Positions 35,780-43,439 of a DNA stretch of 64,000 nucleotides are shown here, piece by piece (position 1 is the first letter of the stretch; every line of letters begins with the position of its first letter). A program made the position numbers and the translations under genes. The notes under the pieces were generated by a model that worked only from the letters and a program-made list of their open reading frames with translations, was not told where the DNA came from and made no database searches. The stretch is taken from contig JANVCC010009742.1 in assembly GCA_025345505.1 (NCBI GenBank), positions 2,936,202-3,000,201 on the forward strand, given 5' to 3'. The stretch comes from Todiramphus chloris collaris. Lineage: Eukaryota; Chordata; Aves; Coraciiformes; Alcedinidae.

Positions 35780-35799
35780 ACCGGCAATGTAACAAAAAT

Positions 35800-35831
35800 C
35801 TTTTTAAAAAGCGATTGCTTATTTTATTAAG
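35800..35831. promoter_or_regulatory. Candidate operators between regulator and MFS gene
   Basis: The 94-nt AT-rich gap holds the perfect palindrome CTTTTTAAAAAG (35800-35811), AAGC-GATT-GCTT (35809-35820) and CTTA-N6-TAAG (35818-35831), overlapping end to end. Clustered dyads in a divergent promoter fit repressor sites. A good RBS (GAGGTGA) precedes the MFS start. Confidence 0.5.
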
Positions 35832-35873
35832 CGGAATATAAAAACATAAAACTTATTTAATTGAGGTGACGCC

Positions 35874-37301
35874 ATGCATGACCCCGACGATACAGCCAGC
35901 GATGCCCGCTGGTCCGAGCTGCTGACCCCGCAGTTTTCCGCCGCAACCACGACGCTTTGCCTCGGCGTGGCGCTGTTTGCCTTCAACGGGTTTCTCGTTT
36001 CCACCTCCCTGCCGACGGCCGTGCGCGAGATCGGCGGGCTAAAACTGATTTCCTGGGCCTTCACGCTCTATCTCGTCCTGTCCATCGTCGGCGGTGCCAG
36101 CGGCGCGCTGCTGAAGGGCAGGCTCGGCCCGCGCCGGGCATTGGTCGGCGCTGCCATCGTCTTTCTCGCGGGCACGCTGATCGCCGCCTTTGCTTCGTCG
36201 ATGACGGAAGTGCTGATCGGCCGCGCCCTGCAGGGGCTGGGCGAGGGCGTGATCGCCGCCATCTGCTATGCGCTCATTCCCGACCTGTTCCCGTCGCGCC
36301 TGGTGGCAAAAGTGTTTGGCGCCGAAGCCGTCGTCTGGGCCATCGCGGCCTTCGGCGGTCCGCTGGTTGCCGGGCTTTTGACGGAAACCGTATCCTGGCG
36401 CGCCGCTTTCCTCGTCAATGTTCCCATGGCGCTGATCTTCATCGCGCTGGTGTTCCGCATCGTACCGCGTTCGGCGGCCGAAGCGGCAGCGCTGTCCGTG
36501 CCTTTCCTGCGGCTGGGGGCGATTGGCGGCGGCATCATGCTGGTGGCGCTTGCCGGCATCATGCAGACGCTGACGCTGGAAGTCCTGTGTGTCGCCGGCG
36601 CCGCGGCCGTTCTCATTGCCGTCGTTGCGGTTGACCGCCGCAGCCGCACGCCGCTGTTCCCGTCCGATGCCTTTGCCCTGACGTCGACGGTCGGCATCGG
36701 CCTGTGGATCGTGCTGCTGATGCCCGTCGCCCAGGCCTCCACCTCGGTCTATCTCGTCATGACCCTGCAGAATCTCTGGGGTTATGGCCCGACCATGGCC
36801 GGTGCGTTCAGCGCCAGCTTTGCCGTCGCCTGGAGCAGCATTGCCATTCTGGTGGCCAATGTGCAGGACCCGCGCCGCCGCTCGCGGATGATCCGGCTCG
36901 GACCGGTATTGCTGGTGACGGGACTTGCGGTTCTCGTGCTCGGTTTCTCCGCCGATCTGCCGGGTGTGGTTCTGGTCGGCCAGATGAGCATCGGCGCGGG
37001 GTTCGGGGTCAGCTGGGGCTTTTTGAGCCAGAGCGTGATGGAATCGGCGCGCGACGGCGAGCGCGACCGCGCTTCCGCCCTCCTGCCGACGCTGCAATCC
37101 GCCGGTTATGCCATCGGGGCTGCGGTGGCCGGTCTGGTCGCCAATGCCGCCAGCTATCCGCAGGCAACAAGCCCCGAAGCCTTGCGCGGCGCAACGATGA
37201 TCATCTTTGCGGTCTCGACGATGATCGGCCTTGCCGCCATGATCGCCGGTTTCGCCCTGCCGCTGCGCAGGAAGACGGTGTTCGCGGCCGATCTGCCGTA
37301 G
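35874..37301 (+). CDS. MFS transporter, drug-efflux (DHA2-like) type
   Basis: This 475-residue protein has about 14 hydrophobic spans. A motif-A-like loop, KGRLGPRRALVGAAIVFLAG, lies after span 2, and LVAGLLTETVSWRAAFLVNVPMA (motif C region) after span 5. Long 14-span members generally export drugs or toxic metabolites by proton antiport. The substrate is unknown. It is divergent from the cysteine-bearing repressor. Confidence 0.88.
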   Translation: MHDPDDTASDARWSELLTPQFSAATTTLCLGVALFAFNGFLVSTSLPTAVREIGGLKLISWAFTLYLVLSIVGGASGALLKGRLGPRRALVGAAIVFLAGTLIAAFASSMTEVLIGRALQGLGEGVIAAICYALIPDLFPSRLVAKVFGAEAVVWAIAAFGGPLVAGLLTETVSWRAAFLVNVPMALIFIALVFRIVPRSAAEAAALSVPFLRLGAIGGGIMLVALAGIMQTLTLEVLCVAGAAAVLIAVVAVDRRSRTPLFPSDAFALTSTVGIGLWIVLLMPVAQASTSVYLVMTLQNLWGYGPTMAGAFSASFAVAWSSIAILVANVQDPRRRSRMIRLGPVLLVTGLAVLVLGFSADLPGVVLVGQMSIGAGFGVSWGFLSQSVMESARDGERDRASALLPTLQSAGYAIGAAVAGLVANAASYPQATSPEALRGATMIIFAVSTMIGLAAMIAGFALPLRRKTVFAADLP

Positions 37302-37313
37302 CGGCACGAAAAA

Positions 37314-37336
37314 GCCCGCCCTGACGAGGGGCGGGC
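37314..37336. terminator. GC hairpin after the MFS gene
   Basis: GCCCGCCC and GGGCGGGC pair around a 7-nt loop 12 nt after the stop. It has an A-run on its 5' side, so as a terminator it would read better on the minus strand. Confidence 0.5.
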
Positions 37337-37365
37337 GACAGTTCCGGACGATCCGGAAAATCCAG

Positions 37366-37411
37366 GAGAGGGGAGGATTTCGACCTGCAAATCCCCTCTC
37401 TTGCGATTTTT
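37366..37411 (+). terminator. Second terminator-like hairpin after the MFS gene
   Basis: GAGAGGGG-AGG-ATTT pairs with AAATCCCCTCTC with a 3-nt bulge and is followed by TTGCGATTTTT. It is a plausible Rho-independent stop on the plus strand. Confidence 0.6.
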
Positions 37412-37434
37412 GCTGTTGGTGAGAATGAGTGACG

Positions 37435-37487
37435 GTGCGTGGTGCAATCCTCCACCTCCCTCATGGTGAGCTTGTCGAACCACGCAC
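37435..37487. repeat. Palindromic element copy D (truncated)
   Basis: Only the first 8 bases of the left arm (GTGCGTGG, 37435-37442) remain. They join directly to the end of the centre (TGCAATCCTCCACC), followed by the complete right arm (37456-37487). A deletion removed the rest of the left arm and most of the centre. The residual centre matches copy C orientation. Confidence 0.9.
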
Positions 37488-37567
37488 TGTGCATATTGCA
37501 ACTTTTGTCGAATTGCCTGTTGTGATCCGTTTTCCTAGCATTCAGCGCCGCATATGGAGAGCCAGGC

Positions 37568-37858
37568 TTGGAGGTCACAGTCTATATTCTGCTGTGCTCG
37601 GATGGATCATATTATACGGGGCTGACGAAACAGGACGTTGACGCCCGCGTTTGGGAACATAATGCAGGAATTTGCGATGGATACACAAAACGCCGCCGCC
37701 CTGTCCAACTTGTCTTCACCGAGACTTACGACCGTATCCTTGATGCCATAGCACGGGAACGCCAGATCAAGGGGTGGTCACGCGTGAAAAAGCAGGCGCT
37801 GATCGCATTGGATTATGAACGCCTGTCTCAACTCTCAAAAAACCGCAGCAAAATTTGA
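37568..37858 (+). CDS. GIY-YIG nuclease domain protein
   Basis: This 96-residue single-domain protein of the UPF0213/YhbQ-like group has VYILLCSDGSYYTGLT (Y-I-x9-Y-x-G pattern), RVWEHNAG and a later glutamate in ARERQIKGWSR. The start is a TTG with GGAG about 10 nt upstream; no ATG is available. Palindromic elements D and E flank the gene on both sides. Members are candidate structure-specific nucleases; the cellular role is unclear. Confidence 0.85.
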   Translation: MEVTVYILLCSDGSYYTGLTKQDVDARVWEHNAGICDGYTKRRRPVQLVFTETYDRILDAIARERQIKGWSRVKKQALIALDYERLSQLSKNRSKI

Positions 37859-37884
37859 ACAGTTAAACCGGCTGCATATGGCTG

Positions 37885-38009
37885 GTGCGTGGTTCGACAA
37901 CCTCACCATGAGGGAGGTGGGGGATTGCAGGGAACTCTATTCTGCAACTTCTAAGATCAGCTTTGCAGTCAACTCACTTCCCTCATGGTGAGCTTGTCGA
38001 ACCACGCAC
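37885..38009. repeat. Palindromic element copy E
   Basis: The arms 37885-37915 and 37979-38009 (31 bp) match except for one G-to-C change in the left arm (ACAACCTCACC in place of ACAAGCTCACC), so the stem has one mismatch. The 63-base centre carries GGATTGCAGGG and ATTCTGCAA. It lies between the convergent genes for GIY-YIG and ABC-F. Confidence 0.95.
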
Positions 38010-38027
38010 TGCGGGGTAACGTTCCCG

Positions 38028-39926
38028 TTACAGATCGGCCATCGCCTCTTCATATTCGGTCGACAGCGTCAGCCATTCCTCTTCCGCCCGGGCGAGCGAG
38101 GATTTGGCATAGCCGATTTCCTTGCCGATCTGCGTCGCCTTGGCCGGCTCGCGGCTGTAGATGACCGGATCGGCCAGCTGGTCCTGCAGGGTCTCGATCT
38201 TCTTCTGGAAGCGCTGCACCATGGCATCGGCTTCCTGGATTTTTTTCTGCAAGGGCTTCAAGGCTTCGCGCTTCTGCGCCGACAGCTTGCGCTGCTCGGC
38301 CTTGGTCAGCTTCTGTCCGTCATCGGCGTTGATCTTGCTGTTGCCGGAGCGCTCGGCCTTGGCATCGGCCAGAACCAGCGAACGGTAGGCGTCGAGATCG
38401 CCGTCATAGGGCGCAACCGCGCCGTCACGCACCAGCCAGAGCCGGTCCATCGTGGCTTCGATCAGGTGCCTGTCGTGCGCAATCAGGATGACGGCGCCGT
38501 CGAAATCGTTGAGCGCATGCATCAGCGCTTCGCGGCTGTCGATATCCAGATGGTTGGTCGGCTCGTCCAGGATGAGCAGGTTCGGACCCTGGAAGGTCGC
38601 AAGCCCCATCAAAAGACGCGCCTTTTCACCGCCGGAAAGGTCCTTTGCCGCCGTGTTCATCTTCACCGTGGCCAGGCCCATCTGCGAGACGCGCGCGCGC
38701 ACCTTGGATTCCGGCGCATCGGGCATCAGCTTGCGCACATGCTCGATGGCATTGTCCTCGGGCACCAGATCGTCGAGCTGGTGCTGGGCAAAGAAGGAAA
38801 TCTTCAGGTTCGGCGCCACCGTCATCCGGCCGCTCTGCAGCGCGAGACGTCCGCTGATCAGCTTGGCCAGTGTCGACTTGCCGTTACCGTTCGAACCCAG
38901 CAGCGCGATACGGTCATCCGCATCGATGCGCAGGTTGAGATGTTTCAGCACCGGCTTGCCCGGCGTGTAGCCGACTTCACCGCTTTCAACGGCGATGATC
39001 GGCGATGCCACCACCTTTTCCGGCTCGGGAAAATGGAACGGCGCCACATGGTCTTCGATGACGGACGAAATCGGCTTCAGCTTCTGCAGCGCCTTCAGGC
39101 GGGACTGCGCCTGCTTGGCCTTGGATGCCTTGGCGCGGAAACGCTCCACGAAGGCCTCCATATGTTTGCGGTGCGCTTCCTGCTTGGTGCGCTGCTTCTG
39201 CTGCAGCTCCAGCGCTTCGCTGCGCAGCCGTTCGAACTGGTCGTAATTGCCCTGCCACAGCGTCAGCTTGGTCTGGTCGAGATGAATGATCGAATTGACG
39301 GCCGAGTTGAGAAGGTCGCGGTCATGGCTGATCAGGATGACCGTGTGCGGATAGCGGCGGACATAATCCTCCAGCCACAGCGTGCCTTCCAGATCGAGAT
39401 AGTTGGTCGGCTCGTCCAGCAGCAAGAGGTCCGGCTCGGCGAAGAGCACAGCCGCCAGCGCCACGCGCATGCGCCAGCCGCCGGAAAAGGACGAGGCCGG
39501 GCGCTTCTGCGCTTCGGAATCGAAGCCGAGGCCGGAGAGGATCGCACCGGCGCGCGCTTCGGCCGAATGCGCGTCGATATCGACCAGACGGATGTGGATT
39601 TCGGCGATGCGGTGCGGGTCCGTGGCGGTTTCGGCTTCCGCGAGAAGGGCGGTGCGCTCCTGGTCGGCGGCCAGCACGATCTCGAGCAGGGAATCTTCCG
39701 TTCCCGGCGCTTCCTGCGCCACCTGGCCGATGCGGATGTTCTTGGGCAGGAAGAAATCGCCGGTTTCCGCCGGCATCTCGCCGGTGATCACCTTGAACAG
39801 GGTGGATTTGCCCGCGCCATTGCGCCCGACCAGTCCAGCCTTCGTGCCCGACGGCAGGTTGAGGTTGGCGTGATCGATCAGCAGGCGTCCGGCCATACGC
39901 ACGGATATGTCGTTGAGAATAAGCAT
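38028..39926 (-). CDS. ABC-F family ATPase
   Basis: This protein is 632 residues from ATG 39926 (MLILNDISVRM); the longer frame starts at an upstream non-ATG codon. It has two ABC cassettes, with Walker A GRNGAGKST and GSNGNGKST and signatures SGGWRMR and SGGEKARLL. A lysine-rich linker lies between them, and a coiled-coil tail is at about 545-632. It has no membrane spans. ABC-F proteins act on ribosomes or nucleic acids; the long coiled-coil end suggests the Uup/YheS side rather than EttA. Confidence 0.92.
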   Translation of the reverse strand: MLILNDISVRMAGRLLIDHANLNLPSGTKAGLVGRNGAGKSTLFKVITGEMPAETGDFFLPKNIRIGQVAQEAPGTEDSLLEIVLAADQERTALLAEAETATDPHRIAEIHIRLVDIDAHSAEARAGAILSGLGFDSEAQKRPASSFSGGWRMRVALAAVLFAEPDLLLLDEPTNYLDLEGTLWLEDYVRRYPHTVILISHDRDLLNSAVNSIIHLDQTKLTLWQGNYDQFERLRSEALELQQKQRTKQEAHRKHMEAFVERFRAKASKAKQAQSRLKALQKLKPISSVIEDHVAPFHFPEPEKVVASPIIAVESGEVGYTPGKPVLKHLNLRIDADDRIALLGSNGNGKSTLAKLISGRLALQSGRMTVAPNLKISFFAQHQLDDLVPEDNAIEHVRKLMPDAPESKVRARVSQMGLATVKMNTAAKDLSGGEKARLLMGLATFQGPNLLILDEPTNHLDIDSREALMHALNDFDGAVILIAHDRHLIEATMDRLWLVRDGAVAPYDGDLDAYRSLVLADAKAERSGNSKINADDGQKLTKAEQRKLSAQKREALKPLQKKIQEADAMVQRFQKKIETLQDQLADPVIYSREPAKATQIGKEIGYAKSSLARAEEEWLTLSTEYEEAMADL

Positions 39927-40142
39927 GGCCGCGCTTTTGCACGGGAAATGCGCATTTCGCAAGCCGTGCATGCTGCAGATATCGCCCGATTGCGCGGGAA
40001 AGTGGGGTTAGGCGATATCTGTGTCCGATTGGGCACGTTCGCACAGAGCGGCGCGCATGCGAAAATGCTGTTGCAGCAAATTGACTTTCTGCCGAAATGC
40101 GTCAGTCTTGCTGCCATAATATCCAAACAGAGGCGCCTTTCC

Positions 40143-40835
40143 ATGGGAATCATTCTGCACGAACTCGTCGGTACGGATCTGAACAGGCCATTCAGCCCGC
40201 ATTGCTGGAAAACCGTGATGTCGCTGGCCCACAAGGGCCTGCCATTCAACCGCAATCGCGTGTCGTTCAAGGGTATTCCGGAGCTCGAAGGCGCGTTCTC
40301 GCCAAAGGTGCCCATCATCCGCGATGGCGATACGCGTGTGGCGGATTCCTTCGAGATCGCCCTGTATCTGGAAGACACCTATCCCGACCGGCCGTCGCTG
40401 TTCAAGGGCGAGGGTGGCCGGGCCATGGCCCGGTTCGTCGAGGGCTGGTCGCAGATGACACTGCATCCCTATCTGAACCTCGTCATCCTCATGCCGGTGC
40501 ACGATATTCTCGATGCGCCGAACCAGGCCTATTTCCGCGAAAGCCGCGAGAAAATCTTCGGCCGTCCGCTGGAGGAGGTGGCTGCCGAACGTGACGCCAG
40601 GCACGACGCCTTCACCAAGAGCCTCGAACCGCTGCGCAAGATGCTGCTGTCGCAGCCGTTCATCGGCGGCGAGGGCCCGCTGTTCAGCGATTACATCGTG
40701 TTCGGGGCGTTCCAGTGGGTGCGGGTGCTGACGCCGTTCAAGCTTGTGGACGAGAAGGATCCGGTGCATGCGTGGTTCGAGCGCTGCCTCGATCTGCATG
40801 GCGGCATTGCCCGCGAGATCAGCGCTGCTGCATAG
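40143..40835 (+). CDS. Glutathione S-transferase family protein
   Basis: This 230-residue protein starts at ATG 40143. The open frame continues far upstream antisense to the ABC-F gene and would mislead an automatic caller. The thioredoxin-like N-domain has VPIIRDGDTRVADSFEIALYLEDTYPDRP, the glutathione-binding ES/DS turn, and the helical C-domain ends SDYIVFGAFQWVRV. It resembles beta-etherase/maleylacetoacetate-isomerase-like GSTs; the substrate is unknown. It converges with nothing and is followed by palindromic element F. Confidence 0.85.
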   Translation: MGIILHELVGTDLNRPFSPHCWKTVMSLAHKGLPFNRNRVSFKGIPELEGAFSPKVPIIRDGDTRVADSFEIALYLEDTYPDRPSLFKGEGGRAMARFVEGWSQMTLHPYLNLVILMPVHDILDAPNQAYFRESREKIFGRPLEEVAAERDARHDAFTKSLEPLRKMLLSQPFIGGEGPLFSDYIVFGAFQWVRVLTPFKLVDEKDPVHAWFERCLDLHGGIAREISAAA

Positions 40836-40859
40836 GTTTGCAATTTGGGCAGCAGGGTT

Positions 40860-40983
40860 GTGCGTGGTTCGACAGGCTCACCATGAGGGAGATTGAGGAT
40901 TGCAGGGGGTATATTCTGCAACATCTGAGATGAGCCTTGCAATCAAACCACCGCCCTCATGGTGAGCCTGTCGAACCACGCAC
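40860..40983. repeat. Palindromic element copy F (compensated arms)
   Basis: The perfect 30-bp arms 40860-40889 and 40954-40983 both carry a change relative to the other copies: GACAGGCTCACC on the left and GGTGAGCCTGTC on the right. Pairing is therefore preserved. The 64-base centre has GGATTGCAGGG and ATTCTGCAA. It lies 24 nt after the GST stop, before ndk. Confidence 0.95.
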
Positions 40984-41081
40984 CATGCCATTGCCTGTTT
41001 CTCGGCACAGCCCCTTGGCAAAGGGGCTGCCTGACGCTATAGAGCCGCCATCCAATTCCCCTAACGACAAGGTTTTATTCC

Positions 41082-41504
41082 ATGGCGATTGAACGCACTT
41101 TCTCGATGATCAAGCCCGACGCGACGCGCCGCAACCTGACCGGTGCCATCACACAGAAGCTGGAAGAGGCTGGTCTTCGTGTTGTTGCTTCCAAGCGCGT
41201 CTGGATGAGCCGCCGCGAAGCCGAAGGCTTCTACGCCGTTCACAAGGAACGTCCTTTCTTCGGCGAACTCGTTGAATTCATGTCCTCCGCACCGACCATC
41301 GTCCAGGTTCTGGAAGGCGAAAACGCCATTGCCCGCAACCGCGAAGTCATGGGCGCCACCAACCCGGCCAATGCCGATGAAGGCACCATCCGCAAGACAT
41401 TCGCCCTGTCGATCGGCGAAAACTCGGTTCACGGTTCCGATGCGCCTGAGACAGCCGCTGAAGAAATCGCCTACTGGTTCTCCGGTACGGAAGTCGTCGG
41501 CTGA
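41082..41504 (+). CDS. ndk: Nucleoside diphosphate kinase
   Basis: This 140-residue enzyme balances NTP/dNTP pools by phosphate transfer through His117 in [12 protein letters not shown]. The start [18 protein letters not shown] and the later [15 protein letters not shown] are family signatures. It is monocistronic with a strong terminator after it. Confidence 0.98.
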   Translation: MAIERTFSMIKPDATRRNLTGAITQKLEEAGLRVVASKRVWMSRREAEGFYAVHKERPFFGELVEFMSSAPTIVQVLEGENAIARNREVMGATNPANADEGTIRKTFALSIGENSVHGSDAPETAAEEIAYWFSGTEVVG

Positions 41505-41526
41505 TTGTTTCAGATCAGACAGCGAG

Positions 41527-41555
41527 AAGCCGGGATTTTCCCGGCTTTTTGTTTT
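41527..41555 (+). terminator. Rho-independent terminator of ndk
   Basis: AAGCCGGGA/TCCCGGCTT with a 3-nt loop is followed by TTTTTGTTTT, 22 nt beyond the ndk stop. Confidence 0.95.
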
Positions 41556-41569
41556 AAAGGGCTGTGAAT

Positions 41570-42001
41570 TCAGTCCTGCCGCGCCAGCTGCGCAATGGTT
41601 TTGCCCGATGCATCGCGCAAGATGAGTTTGCCGCCGACGACCGAAAAGGAACGGGTGCGTTCCAGCGCCGTAAAGAACTTGTGTTCCTGATCCATCAGGG
41701 CAGGCGGGCAGAGTTTGCGCGTTGCCGCCGCCGGCTTGAATGTGAGCTTGCGGCCTTTGACCACAGCCTTGCTCATGAAACGGTTGCAGCCGCCGGAACC
41801 GCTCACCGCACCGTCACGGCCGATCGTGAGGGTTGTCTGGGCGAAGTCGATGACGCCGCCGCCATTGATGTCTTCCGCCAGCCAGGACACACCGGTGATA
41901 TCAGGCACGCGGCTTTCGCTGTGTGCCTTGAACGACAGGCCGAACAGCGCGATCACGCCGGCGAAGCCGATGAAGAGTGACAGAATGGCAAGCCGTCTCA
42001 T
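41570..42001 (-). CDS. META domain (HslJ-like) protein
   Basis: This 143-residue protein has an N-terminal hydrophobic signal or anchor (residues 5-25) and one META domain with SWLAEDINGGGVIDF, the signature SGSGGCNRFM and LCPPALMDQEHKFFTALE. META domains are small exported envelope proteins of uncertain role, often tied to stress or motility. Its ATG overlaps the moaE stop by 4 nt, so it is the distal gene of the moaD-moaE run, an unusual partner. Confidence 0.85.
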   Translation of the reverse strand: MRRLAILSLFIGFAGVIALFGLSFKAHSESRVPDITGVSWLAEDINGGGVIDFAQTTLTIGRDGAVSGSGGCNRFMSKAVVKGRKLTFKPAAATRKLCPPALMDQEHKFFTALERTRSFSVVGGKLILRDASGKTIAQLARQD

Positions 42002-42477
42002 TTCTCAATCTCCTGCCAGCGCGTAAGTGCCGCCGCATCGGTCGATTTGGCCTCGACCCAGCCGCTTGCCGCACCACTGGCAAGGTGTTCCTTCTTCCAG
42101 AAGGGTGCGGCATTCTTCAGATAATCCATCAGGAAGGCGGCAGCGTCAAAGGCGGCGCGGCGATGGGCGGAGGCAGCCACGACCAGCACGATGTTCTCGC
42201 CCGGCCGGATCATGCCATAGCGGTGGATGACCGTGAGCCCCGTCAGCGGCCAGCGGCCGAGCGCTTCGCCGGCAATGCGGGTGATTTCGCGGGCGGCCAT
42301 TTCGGGATAATGCTCGATTTCAAGCGCCTGCAGCGTCCCGGCTTCATCCCGGCACAGGCCGCTGAAGGTGACGACGGCGCCAATGTCATGGCGTCCCGAT
42401 GTCAGGCGGGCAATTTCAGCGGCCGTATCGAAATCGTCGCTCTGGATGGCGACGCGCGGTCGGATCGCGCCGGACAT
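41998..42477 (-). CDS. moaE: Molybdopterin synthase catalytic subunit
   Basis: This 159-residue protein, with MoaD, converts cyclic pyranopterin phosphate to molybdopterin. Visible motifs are GAVVTFSGLCRDE, LEIEHYPEMA, VIHRYGMIRPGE and AAFLMDYLKNAAPFWKKE with the active-site lysine region. It starts 4 nt after the moaD stop. The cofactor made here could serve the molybdopterin oxidoreductase at 52869. Confidence 0.95.
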   Translation of the reverse strand: MSGAIRPRVAIQSDDFDTAAEIARLTSGRHDIGAVVTFSGLCRDEAGTLQALEIEHYPEMAAREITRIAGEALGRWPLTGLTVIHRYGMIRPGENIVLVVAASAHRRAAFDAAAFLMDYLKNAAPFWKKEHLASGAASGWVEAKSTDAAALTRWQEIEK

Positions 42478-42481
42478 GGCT

Positions 42482-42739
42482 TCAGCCGCCGGTCATGGGC
42501 GGGAACAGGGCAATCTCATGCGCGCCGCCAATCGGCGTCTTGTGGTCGACATGTTCCTGGTTGATGGCCACGCGGATGACGTCCTGATATTCCAGCGCCG
42601 CCTCATATTCCTCGCCGCGGGTTTTGAGGTGGCTCAGGAGATCGCCGACGGTCACGATGGAGGGCGCGAGATCGATGATCTCCTCGCCCTTGCCGATGCG
42701 TTCGCGCACCCACGCGAAATATACAAGTTTCACTGCCAT
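42482..42739 (-). CDS. moaD: Molybdopterin synthase sulfur carrier subunit
   Basis: This 85-residue ubiquitin-like protein ends in the essential Gly-Gly (PPMTGG), the site of thiocarboxylation. YFAWVRERIG and HEIALFPP are typical. It is 4 nt from moaE and 4 nt from pgsA, so all are co-transcribed. Confidence 0.95.
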   Translation of the reverse strand: MAVKLVYFAWVRERIGKGEEIIDLAPSIVTVGDLLSHLKTRGEEYEAALEYQDVIRVAINQEHVDHKTPIGGAHEIALFPPMTGG

Positions 42740-42743
42740 GGCT

Positions 42744-43328
42744 CTAGTCTACCACATGTTTGAGGCCGGCACGGAAATAGTCCCAGCCGGTATAGAGTGT
42801 CACGAGGGCCGCCACCCACAACAGCGCGATGCCGAACTGCGTCGTATGCGGCACGATCTTGTCGCCGGCGGGCCCTGCCAGAAGGATGGCCACGGCAAAC
42901 ATCTGGATCGTCGTCTTCCATTTCGCCAGCTGGCTCACCGGCACGCTGACCTTCAGTTCCGCCAGATATTCGCGCAGGCCCGAAACGAGAATTTCGCGGC
43001 ACAGGATGATGATCGCCGCCCACAGCGTCCAGCCGGCAATGGTTCCGTCCGCCGCCAACAGCAAAAGGCAGGCCGATACCAGCAGTTTGTCGGCTATCGG
43101 ATCGAGCATGCGGCCGATGGTCGAGGTCTGTTTCCAGATGCGTGCGAGATAGCCGTCGAAGAAGTCGGTGATGCTGGCAATGGCGAAGATGACCAGCGCG
43201 CCCCAGCGCGCCGCATCGCTGGATTGCAGGCTGCCTTCAAGGAAAAAGCACAGCACGACCAGCGGCACCGCGAGAATGCGCCCATAGGTCAACAGGTTCG
43301 GCAAGGAGTAGGCGTTGTTCTTGGGCAT
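42744..43328 (-). CDS. pgsA: CDP-diacylglycerol-glycerol-3-phosphate 3-phosphatidyltransferase
   Basis: This 194-residue inner-membrane enzyme is the committed step of phosphatidylglycerol synthesis. The start is ATG 43328 (MPKNNAYSLPNLLTYGRILAVP), preferred over a TTG four codons upstream. The CDP-alcohol transferase motif D-G-x2-A-R-x8-G-x3-D-x3-D is present as DFFDGYLARIWKQTS plus GRMLDPIADK. About five membrane spans are seen. It lies between uvrC and moaD on the same strand. Confidence 0.95.
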   Translation of the reverse strand: MPKNNAYSLPNLLTYGRILAVPLVVLCFFLEGSLQSSDAARWGALVIFAIASITDFFDGYLARIWKQTSTIGRMLDPIADKLLVSACLLLLAADGTIAGWTLWAAIIILCREILVSGLREYLAELKVSVPVSQLAKWKTTIQMFAVAILLAGPAGDKIVPHTTQFGIALLWVAALVTLYTGWDYFRAGLKHVVD

Positions 43329-43439
43329 ATTTCCAACCAATCAAATCAGTGCCGATCAAACGGGCTTGTCCGCCAAACGTCAAGCTCATCATTCCGGAGT
43401 CGGGCGCAATTGTGTCCCGATTTCAATAAGTAAACCAAA

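Noticed and set aside
38466-40142. In-frame N-terminal part of the frame ending in the GST gene
   Set aside because: It is antisense to the intact ABC-F gene, lacks any domain, and GST homology begins exactly at ATG 40143.
14024-40983. CRISPR array or transposon
   Set aside because: The repeats are kilobases apart, are inverted rather than direct, and have no spacers, cas genes or transposase.
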